Of a stretch of DNA of 64,000 nt, positions 36,395 through 48,032 are shown one piece after another. This DNA comes from Marchantia polymorpha subsp. ruderalis (Eukaryota > Streptophyta > Marchantiopsida > Marchantiales > Marchantiaceae): positions 11,450,501 to 11,514,500 of the forward strand of contig AP031352.1 of NCBI GenBank assembly GCA_037833965.1, given 5' to 3'. Position 1 is the stretch's first letter. The number at the start of each line of letters is the position of its first letter. Both the position numbers and the translations under genes were made by a program. Below the pieces are notes generated by a model that was not told the origin of the DNA, ran no database searches, and was given only the letters and a program-made list of their open reading frames with translations.

Positions 36395-37702
36395 AATATA
36401 CATACTTTCCACATTTAACATCACCATAATCGAACATCAAATACAATATATACACTAGATAGCCATCTAGTTCATATCATGATCTAATCTAATCTTTGTA
36501 GTTATGGACTTTATGAATCATGGTGATATATTGGTACGTCTTTAGTTGTCTTCGTGGAATCCATAATATAAAATTTGGTCAGGTAGATGCATGCATGGAT
36601 AGCATATACATAATTTAGAATCAATCGTGTGTACTTAGTGAAGTTTGCACATGAACTAACACGAAGACCTACAACCTTGTTATGAGAACTAGGGCTAACG
36701 GACCAGAGTTTGATTTATAGCTACTAATAATGCAATTTTGTACGAAATCGTTCATTGCAATCTCGACTCTCAATGCTGAATATGCTATTGCATGCTCATA
36801 CCGAATTAAGTAAGTCGTTGCTATGTAAGTTATGACAACAAGTTGAGAGAGAAGTTGATTGTTTTGATTTCTACAAAGTAAATATAGCTCAGTTACTGTG
36901 GCTGATAATGTGCTCAATAGCTCTAGTGGTGGATAATGATATGATAATAAACACTTTTGCCATATATGTCAGCAAATAATATAGTAATATTATCACCAGT
37001 ATCAACAATTGTGTGAATATCTTGTATTGGATATACAAGAAGAGAGTCTAGCATATATGACTCTTAAAAAAAGGAATCAGAACTCTATGGTTATGGTGAT
37101 ATACTTTATATTTTTCTTACTACATACATTATTTCAAACCGTATGAATTGCAGTACACGCAAACTTTGTTGCATCAAAGCTCTATTGAGAACTATTACTT
37201 CGATCGGTGATGGTTGTAATAGAAGTGTTGTATCCCCGTAAATGACTATATTCATGTTTGAGACATGAGGGTAGCCCTAACCGACCTAGGCATATATATA
37301 TATATATATATCAAGAGAGATTAGCTCTTTCCTTCCGCCGATATGATATTTTCCAGCCAGCTGTGGAATTTTTCTTGGTTCCTTTATAAGAATACCGACC
37401 AAATGAATAGCAGAAAAGAGAGTATGTGAAGATATATCTATCACGGCATATAATAAAACACCCTGGATTGATACCATGAAGGGAATAATATCATACATCA
37501 TGAAAGATTCAATAGTTGTCAATAAAGGGGTTCATGACAGTGTACCAATAAACTCTAAATTGCGTAAGACTAATTAGTTTATCTCTGAATTATCTCTATA
37601 GAAACAATTTCTTACTCAACTCTTCGTGAATATCTCAAAATGTGCATCAATATGTGTAGTATTCCTAGAGTGAAGTATGTTCAATCCTTTGCAATGGTTG
37701 TA
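33993..37702. other. Spacer downstream of the mitochondrial carrier
   Basis: About 3.7 kb, increasingly AT-rich to the right. It contains the carrier 3' flank, short unrecognised frames, and TA microsatellites near 36362-36390 and 37291-37310. No gene or RNA is seen. Confidence 0.5.
36362..36390. repeat. (TA)n microsatellite
   Basis: An uninterrupted TA run of about 14 units in an AT-rich spacer. Confidence 0.95.
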
Positions 37703-38430
37703 CTTGGGAGTATGCCTCGGCAAGGTAACGTAACCTTTTGACGCTATCCCGTGAAAGTGTAAAAGGTAAAGGTAAAAGTTTTGGCTATAGGGTAACGTAA
37801 AGTAAAGGTAGGTAATTACTGGGTAACTCTCATACCCGCGATAAACAAAAATGTGAATTTTCTCAGAATTTCTCAAAATGTAATTCTGCACATTCTCCCT
37901 GAATTCGGGATCCAGAAAACAACAATGCAGTTTTAAGCCGATTTGGTAATTTCAACCGCAATTACTGCTCTGCATAATCTCGTGAAAGCATAAAGCGTAG
38001 ATAAATAGTTAAAGGTTAAACTCTTGCACGCGTGGGAATCCGACATAGATAATCTGGAGAGTTTTCATTCCGTGAAGATGGAATGAACTGGATGGAGTAC
38101 AAGAAGAGAATGAAATGCAATACAACACTAAATGATGCTTCTAACAAAAAACATTGAGATAGTTAGTTTTTTAATCGGGGACCAAATTATAGCATCTAGA
38201 GCAAGTGAGACATACTTCAAGAATCTTAGGTTCATCACGCCTAACCATTATGTTAGAGTAAGTTTTTATACATATTCCCCATACAGCCCACAGCATGACA
38301 ATTTTGCAATTTAGTAAACTACCCTATTATCCTTACCTTCTCACCTTAAAAGATTTACCTGGAGAAGTAAAGGTAGATAGGAGAGGTAATGTAAAGTGCC
38401 ATCGTTACGTTGCCGAGGCCTACTTGGGAG
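37703..38430. mobile_element. Non-autonomous hAT-type DNA transposon with TIRs and 8-bp target duplication
   Basis: The element spans 37711-38422 (712 bp). Its left end reads TATGCCTCGGCAAGGTAACG; the reverse complement of its right end reads TAGGCCTCGGCAACGTAACG, an 18 of 20 match. The 8-bp sequence CTTGGGAG flanks both sides (37703-37710 and 38423-38430); the two bases TA before it are also identical. An 8-bp duplication is the hallmark of hAT insertion. The interior near both ends is rich in GGTAA and GGTAAAG words, the kind of subterminal motifs hAT transposases bind. It encodes no recognisable protein. Its ends resemble the right end of the decayed hAT element at 44.3-46.9 kb. It inserted about 240 bp upstream of the REV7 start. 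Confidence 0.85.
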
Positions 38431-38670
38431 ACATGGGCCGGATAGATTAAGAAATAAGTAGAAGAAACAGAGTGTCCATAAATGAAGAATTAAGAAGAAT
38501 TAAGGAGGGGAGACGGGCACAGCTCGAGGCTTGTGAGGAATGCAGTCTGATCTGACTTAGCGAGCATCTGATTTCGATTTCCCTGTCGATCGGAATGCGC
38601 TGGGCAATTGAGGCGGTGCACAGAACCGAGGTCGGTCCGTTGGGATTTGTTGCATCGAAGGTTGAGTGTC
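38431..38670 (+). promoter_or_regulatory. Presumed REV7 promoter and leader
   Basis: The 240 bp between the hAT-type element and the REV7 start codon is GC-richer than the flanking element, as at other gene starts in this window. No specific promoter motif stands out. Confidence 0.35.
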
Positions 38671-40065
38671 ATGGAGCGTGGTCAAGCTTCTGCCATAGCC
38701 AGTCCCGGTTAGATCTCCTCTCGTGGCCGCATACGTTTGTGGTTTGAGAGAGAACTCCAGCTTGCAACAGAGTCACAAGTATCTCGTCGATTGCGAAGAT
38801 CTAAGAACGAATTTGTTCTCTTAGGATTTGTCAATTTACACGAAATCTGTGGTTGCTTTCGCAGGAGAAGTCACGGACCTCCTTTGTGAGTTTTTGGAAG
38901 TCGCCGTCACCCTCCTGCTCAGTATCCGGAAATTATATCCTGCAGGTGAATGCGGACGTGATTGATCTCGTGGTCATGTCCATGATTCGGAATCGCTGTC
39001 TCTGTAAGACGGAAACTTTCGATAAGCCTCTTGCGGAAGCTTTTTCTCGGCAGTGTTCAGTAAGAATCGGTCTTGCCTATTGCAGAAATATTTGAAAGGC
39101 GTCGCCACTTGAATGTGCCCGTGCAATGGATTCGGCACGCAGAGTTGCGCGATCACATACATTCTGCTCTCACAAGCCTGCACTCCTGGATTCAGCAAGT
39201 ACGAATCACCCCCAATTTTATGAAAGACAAATTCCTGTGCAAAATTGCTCGTCCTTGTCACGGAGAAGCCCAGGCAAGAAGTTTCTAAATACTGCTCTCT
39301 TGTGTTCTCGATTCTCGATCCTTGCTTAGGTTACCCGTTCGTGCGTACGCAGGGCATTGTAGAGAAAGTGGCGGTGGTGTTCTTTGACAGCAATCAAACA
39401 CCCGTCGAGAGATTCGTCTTCAAACTGAATGTGAACCAAAACTTCGCGGCATCGTTGCCAGTCAACGACATCGAGTACTCACTGCGAACCTTCTTGATCA
39501 AGCTCTCCGTGTCGGAACCACTCTTGCGACCTCTCCCACAAGGTCTTTTACCTGGTTCACCTCTAGTCCAAAACTTTGCATGTGGACATTCCCTGAGCTT
39601 ACACCACAGAATGAGCTTCGTGCGAGCGATTCTTTCCAGCTTGCACACCTTGTCGCCTACTCTCGGTAATGGCAGCGAGGCGAATTTGCGTAGGCATGTT
39701 TTAACCTCGGTGTGCATTTTGCACGGATGCAGTTTCGGAGGACGACCGCGTACTTCTATAATCTCCAACAATGCTGTGATCACAGCTGGATGTCAGTTCT
39801 GCCGTGTAAGCTGTGACTGTGTTTGATGGTTGTGGGTCTTGCAGATTGCACGTTCGAGATCATCGCATACTCGAAGCTACTTCCAGGAGATGCCAGCGAC
39901 AAGGGGCGCTTGTGGATATCAGCTGATTCTAAGCAGTGGCAGGAGCCAGCCGAGATCACGCCCATCAAATCCATGACAAGCGATGCTTTGGACGTCGAGC
40001 TGTACGTCGAACATCCTTCCGCAGTCGACCAGACGCCGGATCAGCAACTGAGACTAGAAAATTGA
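38671..40065 (+). CDS. REV7: REV7 / MAD2L2 HORMA-domain protein (five exons)
   Basis: REV7 is the HORMA-domain accessory subunit of DNA polymerase zeta in translesion synthesis and also acts in mitotic control. Exons join(38671..38707, 38865..38945, 39086..39198, 39353..39542, 39845..40065) keep frame and give 213 residues, near the 211 of the human protein. Conserved blocks occur in order: DLLCEFLEVAVTLLLSIRKLYP, then FERRRHLNVPVQW, then GIVEKVAVVFFDSNQTPVERFVF, then DCTFEIIAY, and the C-terminal PIKSMTSDALDVELYVEH seat-belt region. The first exon is only 12 codons plus one base, so the start rests on frame and on the donor at 38707. Introns are 100-300 bp. The hAT-type element upstream ends at 38430. 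CP12 lies convergently downstream. Confidence 0.93.
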
Positions 40066-41989
40066 GAATTCTAAGCTTGCGTGTGTCAGAAGTAAGCGAC
40101 GTTTAGATTTCGATTGAGTACCAGGATCGAGGACGAGTGACAGTGTAGTACACAGGATTGTTTTAGAAGTAGGAACTTTGTCCAAATGGTGAGTTTTATT
40201 CTTTAAACCATAGAGAGGGGTGTTATTCCCGGGCATTTGTGGAGTATTAATTCTATTTGAGCAGTTGGAGAATGTTCGTAATCGCGCTTTTCATGCAGCG
40301 CTTTGATGCAAAAGGTTCTGAGTATTATGATGTCAGGTCCATAGGCAGCGCCGCTTCGATTTTAGTGATCGGTCCGCTCGCGTTCTCTCCGACCTACGAA
40401 TGTTCGGATTTTAACATTCATCGGCTGAGACAGTCTATTGGATTGGTGTATTGACCACTGGGGTGGTATTACAAAGTGCAATAGACAAGTGGATGTCTAC
40501 GTTAGTTACAAAATCAAGAGTCTAGCGGACAAGGTCGACGGTAGCTGCAGTGGCTGCGCCACCACGTATTCCACATTCCTCACACTACCCATCTTTCCGG
40601 TGCTGATGTTTTCTGTGGTAAGATATGACGACGGTGCACATGAAGCGTCTTCCACTCTCCAAGAGTAGAATACGTACTCACGTTTTATCGCTTTTGACCA
40701 ACATCCAGTCCACTTGCTATGTCAGGTAGATATTTTGTATAGAACGATCATATTCCACATACTTCAGAAAGAGTGGATTGCGAATTGTGTGATGATGATC
40801 AGGCCTTTTCCTCCTATCGTTTCACCAAGCTGTAAGTTTCCACCCTCCGTAACACGGTTTTCTTCTTCCATATCCCCATTTGGTAAAGCCTTCCCGCCTA
40901 TATAAATATTTACTATCCTTTATATGCTATACCTTTCGAGGGTAAATATACTCCTCCCGCATCTGTTCGACAGATACATAGCGTGACAAACCACACATAA
41001 GAGTAATAGGTAAAGGTACAGTAGTTTCATCGGTGAGATCAGAATTTCTTAACCAGTGTTATATTCCACTAACTGCTATAAAACAGATTCCGATATTTCG
41101 AAGACTAGCAAACAAGAACCTTCGAAGATCATTCTTTCAATCTATTTGAAGTTTCGAAAAGATGAAACGTATTCTAAAACACCGCAGCGAACAGGTAGAC
41201 CTCTTGCACACGGGTATAATCAACAAAACCATCTCTTGTATGGCGTGATTTCGCATTCCACACTTGCCGAAGGAGATAGATACGTCATAAGGTTATAGAC
41301 ATTATAGAACTGTAATTCAATTTTTAAAAAGGGTGAAGAACTATGATTGTACAAAAAAAGACAGTTAACATAATGTCGTTGTTTCCGTCACGAAACGCTT
41401 GACCGGAAAGTAAGCCAGAGCACTTGAGAGCTAGTGTATTAAAGTACTAGCACAGAACAACAGAACAACTTTGTTCTCTATCTCTACAGTGAACTCTTCT
41501 TTGATTTCACAGACATCCGTACGGTATCCTTCGGGGCACAGTTCGCACACAGACTCGTCATTACGTCCATCTTGCGTCTAATTTTACTAATACACTACTC
41601 CCTGCACAAATGTCTGCAAGTGAACAAGAGGGTACGTATCAGAAAGACAGACCAGTGATCCTACAAATCTTTAAGCATATTAAAAGAAAGGTAAAAAATG
41701 CTACTTATAAGAACCATACGCCACTCGATGTTCAGAGTGATGACAATCATTGAACCATATAGGGGAAAAGTATATCCACATGGCTTTTGAAATGTAGGTG
41801 ACAAATCAATTCGCTGCGGGCCTATGGATACAAGACTTTTTTTCATCTCGATGTAGGGATGAGAGAGTGAAGCAATTCAATCTAGGCTCGGGACTCTCAT
41901 GAGAAATGTAAGCAACGAAATCTGGAAGCCTCAGAAAAAAAACTCTTACCGCGGAGGGAGTTGGATTGCAAAAGAGTCGAGATTGCATC
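40066..41989. other. Convergent spacer between REV7 and CP12
   Basis: Holds the 3' flanks of both genes. Short frames are unrecognised. Words like GGTAAAGGTA near 41010 recall the subterminal motifs of the hAT-type element, but no element ends were found. Confidence 0.45.
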
Positions 41990-42786
41990 TCAATCTTCGT
42001 ACACTCGGCATTCGTCAGTCTCAGGGTTGTCAGCGCAGTACGTCTCCAGGGGATCGGCTTTGGCCTTGCGCTTCTTGTCGGCGTAAGCGGCGGACAGCTC
42101 CTCGGTTTCGTCCCAGGCTACAACGCACTCCTCAGATGTCTCATTTCCTTTGCAGACTTCTGTGGCAGCCTTGATGCTCTCGGCGACCTTTGCTTGAAGG
42201 TCATCTGCTGACACAACGCGCGACCACGTTAAAAATAGTTCGTCGTCCCTTGGAACACAATCCATGCCCTCGACCCAGCATTGAGAAAAAGGATCGGGAA
42301 CGACAAGGTCTCGCTAGGATAAAGCCAATTCATGTCATGTCACTGGAAACAGGAAAGAATATGAAGACGAATGGGCTTCAAAGAAGACTTCATGATCTAA
42401 AATTCGGAGAGAGCGAGAAAAGTGCAAAAAAAAGACGGAGGCATTATTTCTGTGACAGATTTCCACGACAGCGAAGCGACTGCACCTAAACGCACCTACA
42501 GAGCAATTTAACGGGTAACGCCCAGAAACATCCTCGAAAGCAACGACAAGAAACAAGTTCAATTCTACGGGCACCGAGACAGAAAAAACACGAGAAATAA
42601 AGCCTCACCGGCAGAGTTGGGCGAGCTGGCCCTGACGACGAATGTGGAACACCTTCGAGACAGAGGCTTCACGGCGATGGGAGCCACGCGGAATTTCGCA
42701 GTGGACGACTTGGAGATGCAGCTCACGGCCGAGGGAGCCGCGAGGACGGACGAGCACAGAGCTCCGGCCGATGTCAAACACGCCAT
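41990..42786 (-). CDS. CP12: CP12, redox regulator of the Calvin cycle (two exons)
   Basis: CP12 is a small disordered chloroplast protein that, when its disulfides form in the dark, ties GAPDH and phosphoribulokinase into an inactive complex. Exons complement(join(41990..42207, 42609..42786)) give 131 residues. Residues 1 to about 52 are Ser, Ala and Val rich with few acids, ending near VVRASS, a typical transit peptide. The mature part has both cysteine pairs at the expected spacing, CKGNETSEEC and CADNPETDEC, and the core AWDETEELSAA. The C-terminal DECRVYED closely matches the GAPDH-binding tail of the family. The splice join makes NSAADDLQAKV in frame; an alternative acceptor three bases further in would lose one residue but also break the phase. 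No unusual changes are seen. Confidence 0.95.
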
Positions 42787-43930
42787 GGCTGAAGCTGGAG
42801 GAATGACAGCAACCCTTGCCCCGATGCGACGAACAAATTGCTCTCGTCAGGACGAGCGCGACGAGAGAGAATGCCTGTACAAAGAGCGAGAAATGGCCGA
42901 AGGAAGTCTAGACTCTGCGCTGCGCCCGCCGCTGCCTTCTATGCCTCCCCGCGGCCCCGCGGCCCCCAGTCCTTAACCAACCATTTGTACACCGTCGCCT
43001 TCGCCTTATCTACATTGGCCCCGGGCCCGATCCCATTCCCGTCTCTAACTCCGTTCTGTCCTGACCACGACCGCGACCACTGCCCTCTTCCTCTGTGCTC
43101 TTCTTCCATACGCTGATGCAGATTCGGGACTGCGTTCGGCTGGCGTGTGACCGCGCACGGGTAGAGTGGGGGTCGCGGTGTTTAATAAATATTAGCTTTA
43201 AACCGACAAGTTGAGTCTATAAATTTGAACATTTCCAATACCATATTTGGATCTCAATAACAAATTTAAAATGTTGCTTATTATATCCAGATGGAAAAAT
43301 GATATGTGACAATGTCTTATTTCTAATAAATAATATTCTCCTAATTATAATATTTTAATCAAAACTAAAGACTACGTGTCAAATTATAGCAAATAATTTT
43401 TGTCACAAACATTTTTTAAGAATTTAAAATAGAACAAATAGAGGTAGAAAATAAATATTGAAAAAAAATTGTAAGAATATATCTTCTCAATGAAGATTTT
43501 ACTTTGATAGTTCATGGGATTTACTATTGACTATATTTAAGAAATTAATTAGATAATAATATACGTTGTTGATAAAGTGTCAAGCATTACATTAAAATAA
43601 GAATCAATTTTTTGCGTGAGAAGTTTCTAGAACCGCGTTCCGTGAGTTCATCCTGTGCCGGAACCCGAGAGGTTGTGCCGCCGGACTTACGTCCTGTGCA
43701 GCACGATCTCTTGCGTGCCACGTGGCGCCTGCAAGCCCCCAGAATCCCTACCGTTTTGTGGAGTGTTATTGCGAGCCGAGGTACTTGTCCGCGTCGAGTC
43801 TGCCACGTGGGCACGGCTTCCGCGTTCTCGCATCTCTCTCGACCGAGAGATCGCCGTCCGTCCGTGTTTCGAGCTCTAGTGTTTGCTATTTCCGGGGTGT
43901 GCATCGGGTTCTGAACGTCGGCCCGTGATT
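42787..43930 (-). promoter_or_regulatory. CP12 upstream region, GC-rich with AT-rich wedge and two G-boxes
   Basis: GC-rich sequence runs upstream of CP12 to about 43150. About 440 bp of AT-rich sequence follows (43175-43615), then GC-rich sequence returns until about 43930. Two CACGTG G-boxes lie at 43719-43724 and 43804-43809. G-boxes are common in light-responsive plant promoters, which would suit CP12, but they are about 930-1020 bp from its start and could serve another gene. Confidence 0.4.
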
Positions 43931-44314
43931 TTTAATGTCTCTTGGTGTAAGACGTGATTTGGCACTGAGCCATGGGATCAGAGATAGGGAAAGACTATCC
44001 ATATTATACAACGTGACAATTTTTTTAGTAGAATCTAAAGTAAGATTTTCTCTACATTATCTTTCAATTAAAATACTCATGCTTCATTCTGTAATAACAT
44101 CAGTTTTGTTTTTATATAGTTCCTTTTCTGAAATTTTGAATAGAGTAACATAAGATTCTGTTGTTTAAATTTATTTATTTTTAAATACCGTTTCTTCCGT
44201 ATCTATTAATAATTTGAATGAAGTTTGGAAATTTGACATTGGTGTATCACCTTTGGAAGACTAGCTTCGAGGTTCTATGGAATTTTTCCCCTCTAGGGCT
44301 TAAACCTAGAGGCC
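43930..44314. other. AT-rich spacer left of the hAT relic
   Basis: AT-rich sequence with short frames only. No gene is seen. Confidence 0.5.
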
Positions 44315-46873
44315 TAGGCCTAAAGTACAATACTATTTATCCACAAGTAAAAACTTAAACGTCACGGATAACTATGTAAAGATGACCAATGGGTAAGATA
44401 GAGGGTAGAGCAAAGGTAGTGTCAATTTACTTAACACCTTATCAAGATTATTACCCGATAATTTAGCGGCTTGATTACTTACGTGCTTGTGTATTGGCGG
44501 CTTTTGTTAACTTTGTTAACTACGCCGCCCTAGTAAAGTGAACATATTGATCTGACCGCGATTAGTGATCAATAATCTAGATGGACGATGCTGACATTAA
44601 TTATTTTTACCAGCGTTGTCGAGTTTGACGGCGATAAGAAAGAGAAAAATAGCAACTTTGCAGAAATTATCTTGGTGGTAACCTCAAACAACTCCAAAGA
44701 TAAGCGATGGAGTCTCAATTTTTTGTGGATGTATGTCAACAATAGTCAATTGGACAATTCTTCAAAGAAGTAGAATAAACACATATGCACTTTGTGCAAA
44801 AAATGATACTCCCAGAAAATCAATATGTCATATTTGAAATCAGCTCATGGAGTCAAAGGTATCAAAACATCTTCCTCCAAAACGCTCGTCAAGTGTTTGA
44901 CGTAGTCCATGAACGTCAAACCCATATTCTTGGAACCAGCACTACAGAAGTATGAAAATGTCGTAGTAGACTACATCATCAACGGTGACGTGATCCAACG
45001 CGATTTTAGCGACAAACAATTCAAGATGATGACATTCATGCTCACAAATGATAATGAGCCATAGTCAATGACAAATGATTTTGAAGCAATATTATGGAGC
45101 TCTATCGCATGTTGCTATTGATGTTGGCATTGTTCTTAAGCAAATTGAGTGTTGACTTCTCTCTTACATTGGATCGCGGGTCAAATTGAAATCTCAAGGG
45201 CCTCTATGTGATTAACGCACATTGAGTTGACTTTAAAGCGCTTTCATCAATGAGTATGGGCACTGGCGTCAACCGACGCATCAAAATTGTACTTTTTGAA
45301 CATTTGAAGGTTATTGGCATCGATGTCCTTATGCAATTGTTGAACCTAATTAGCAACAATGACTTGGATGTTGTCGCTGCAATAAAGCGTTTTTTTCAGC
45401 TGATCAATGCATTAGTTAGCTGTAAACAGATGTCCAACTGCAATCACATGCGTTGACCGAGCATTTGATTCAACTTTTTGTTGTTGTCAAAGTTCTTAGT
45501 TTCACAAAGATTTCAATGGAGGCATTATGCGATACACTCGTCAAGATTTGTCGTAGTGAGGTGATGCTGCAACAGTATTGCTTGGAGGCCGCGGCCGCCA
45601 ACCTTAGCAACAAGGAGCCGACATATCATGATATTTCAATGTATGAAATGAGTATCTATGTTTTTAATAAATGTGTTGTCATTGATAGTATCATAGAGCA
45701 GTTTGCAAGTGACATTAGTCGCCTCCTCTCAATGATGATCAATGGAAGATGATCAACGGTGTGGCTTCCTTCATGTGTGCATCATGTCATGTCATGCAAA
45801 ACATTGCCGCAGACCGTAGCCTAACGCTTGATTTACAACCTCAATTCATTGCTCATTTTGTGAAGCATTGCAAAACAAATGAGATGCAGCCATTTACAAT
45901 TGATCCCAGGATTACTATAACGAAATGCAAAAAGATCAAAAAATATGAAACATTGCTGGTGCTAGAACTTGCCATAGTTGCACACTACCTCAACTTGCGG
46001 ACATAAAAAACCATCTGCATTTGTGTAGTTGAAGAAGTTGACAAATCTCATTCCATCCATTCAAATGAATAAATTTGATTTCAACATTCATTCAAATCTC
46101 ATTCAATCAGCATTGCCTCTCGGCCCAGTTCCAGTCTCTCAATTTGATTGTTGAATTTGAAGCTGACCAATACGATTTTCAAGACCATGTTTCAACCAGA
46201 CGACAATAATAGCGCGATGAAGTATATCAATTTCTATCAATTGGCGTCATCTAGTGTAAAGGTTTTATTAACATCTTGTATTGATGATCAGCCCGCATGG
46301 AAACCATGTCTGTCCACAATCGTATGGCCATGGATTATCTTGGGACGCCGATGACGTCAACGCCATCTGAGCGTGTCATTAGAGTCACTAATTGCGAGTC
46401 TATCAGCTCCTCGCGTTACTAATCGTCATTGGTGTTCATCATGACAATGTGTCTACGCTCATGGATGTATGCAAAATACTCAAAGTGTCGGCAAACCAAG
46501 CGGCAGTAGCTGCGGCAATCAGGTCCTGTAACAAAGAGAATATAACCGATAAGATTGAAGACGTTATCAACCAGTTGGAGATTTAACAATACGATTGGTA
46601 CCAGTAAGTTCTTGATAATAACGTCAGATGTTCAACAGCCAATTCAAAAATACTATCTTTGAATCCAACTTGAACTAAAAGGTTACCTAATAAACATAGT
46701 GAAAATTGTTTTGACAATTTAACTTTTGTATTTTTTTATCTTATTGGGGTAAAAATAAGACTAACAGGTAAAGTAAAGATATGTGTAAAACATGTACATT
46801 GTTATAAGAGAAGTATAGAGTAAAGATAGAGAACATTTTATTACCCATTAAACATTTACCTTGCCGAGTACTA
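44315..46873 (+). mobile_element. Decayed hAT transposon with transposase remnants
   Basis: Transposase-like segments lie in order on the plus strand, broken by stops and frame changes. They include a CxxC remnant of a BED-type finger (ICTLCAKND, near 44795), VDFSLTLDRGSN then LKGLYVINAH near 45150-45225, and SMGTGVNRRIKIVLFEHLK at 45250. These are followed by CLEAAAANLSNKEPTYHD near 45580 and KYETLLVLELAIVAHYLN near 45940. The hAT C-terminal dimerisation motif survives as MDYLGTPMTSTPSER near 46330. In SNNDLDVVAAIK an Asn occupies a position where I would expect Asp. The right end, reverse-complemented, reads TAGTACTCGGCAAGGTAAAT, close to the element at 37.7 kb. The left end near 44315 (TAGGCCTAAAGTAC) is a weaker guess, and I find no matching target duplication. 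The transposase cannot be functional as it stands. Confidence 0.75.
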
Positions 46874-48032
46874 CATGCCGATCATTCCAAAGACAAAATT
46901 GTCTACACCTATATCAATCTGGAATATTTCCAGCGAGTCTCAATGGATAGAGGCACTCAAAGAAGAAACATCATACCCGAATAAAATTCTTTAGTATTGA
47001 TAAATGAGAATAGCAAAAGCATTAACATCAATCTTTACAAATTGCCATCATCCGTAGTGTTCATTGCATAAAAAACATTCAACTTAAATGTCTTATTTTA
47101 GTGTAAACAATTTAGATTAAAAAAAACAGTCACATCAATCTATATAAAATTTCCATTTACATTATACACTTTTATCACATGAATAGCGAATTCGGAAGCG
47201 ATCTGGAATATGATGAAGAATTCAGAGCAAGCCTTCATACGGTTTCTTATGGGAAAGCAGAGAAGAACTACACTCATACTCGCAAGAGGAGCTTCCTCCC
47301 GCAAGAAGTTTGCGGCACAGTACACCTCGTCAAGTCCGCATTTGCGAACACGCGGTTCACAGTCACCATCCATCCCGCCGCATCCCGTCAGCAGCAATCA
47401 ACCAGGTTGACGTCGTCAGCCAATCCTGCGAGTTACTTCGAGCGCGACTGGACTGCGTACCATGTACCAGTGAAACATGGCTCCATGGTAAATGCCTCCC
47501 CGCGGCTGTAGGGTTCGGACGACAACGACGAGGATGAAGACGAGGTCGAGGACCTGCACCGTGTTTCACGTCTTGTGAGTTCTTCAGATCTCAAGGGTTT
47601 TGCTAAACCTTGCAGCAGAGGCCATCACTGACAGGACGACTTCCGAATCATCTGCGGGTGCCGTGGATGCTCGCGGCCAGAGGTTGTTGACAATGTCGCT
47701 ACGGGGCAGGATGTATGTCTGAATGAGTGAGCGGTGGTGCGATGATCGGATGGATTTGTAGGGGTCGCTGGAGAGTGGTCTCGTCAGCTTAGGTCGCGCT
47801 GACCGGATCGCTGGCAGTGCGATTTCAGTACTTTCTCGGAAGTACTGTCGATTGGGAGCACGAGAACTGAGGTGCCTGAATTTCTGTAGCTGGAGGATTA
47901 TCGAGGTTAGATACATGGCTTGGAGGGCGTTGACATAATTATTGTCGCTCTTAGGGCCAAAGATCTGCGGGGAAGGTGTGAGACGTCGACGATAGAGATT
48001 TGGAATTAGAATTACAGGGTACGAATCGAATC
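46874..48032. other. Spacer and presumed upstream region of glutamyl-tRNA synthetase
   Basis: Left part AT-rich; from about 47180 GC-richer with overlapping frames on both strands. A minus-strand frame at 47584-47916 has an Arg- and Ser-rich, acid-poor start that resembles an organelle-targeting leader, but no downstream exon could be joined to it. The last few hundred bases should hold the synthetase promoter. Confidence 0.4.

Noticed and set aside
37690-38430. GGTAA/GGTAAAG words as possible interstitial telomere repeat
   Set aside because: They are irregular, not tandem TTTAGGG units, and are better explained as subterminal motifs of the hAT-type element.
42617-43116. Plus-strand frames over the CP12 first exon and its upstream GC-rich sequence
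   Set aside because: They are antisense to the CP12 transit-peptide exon or composition-driven; CP12 on the minus strand explains the region.
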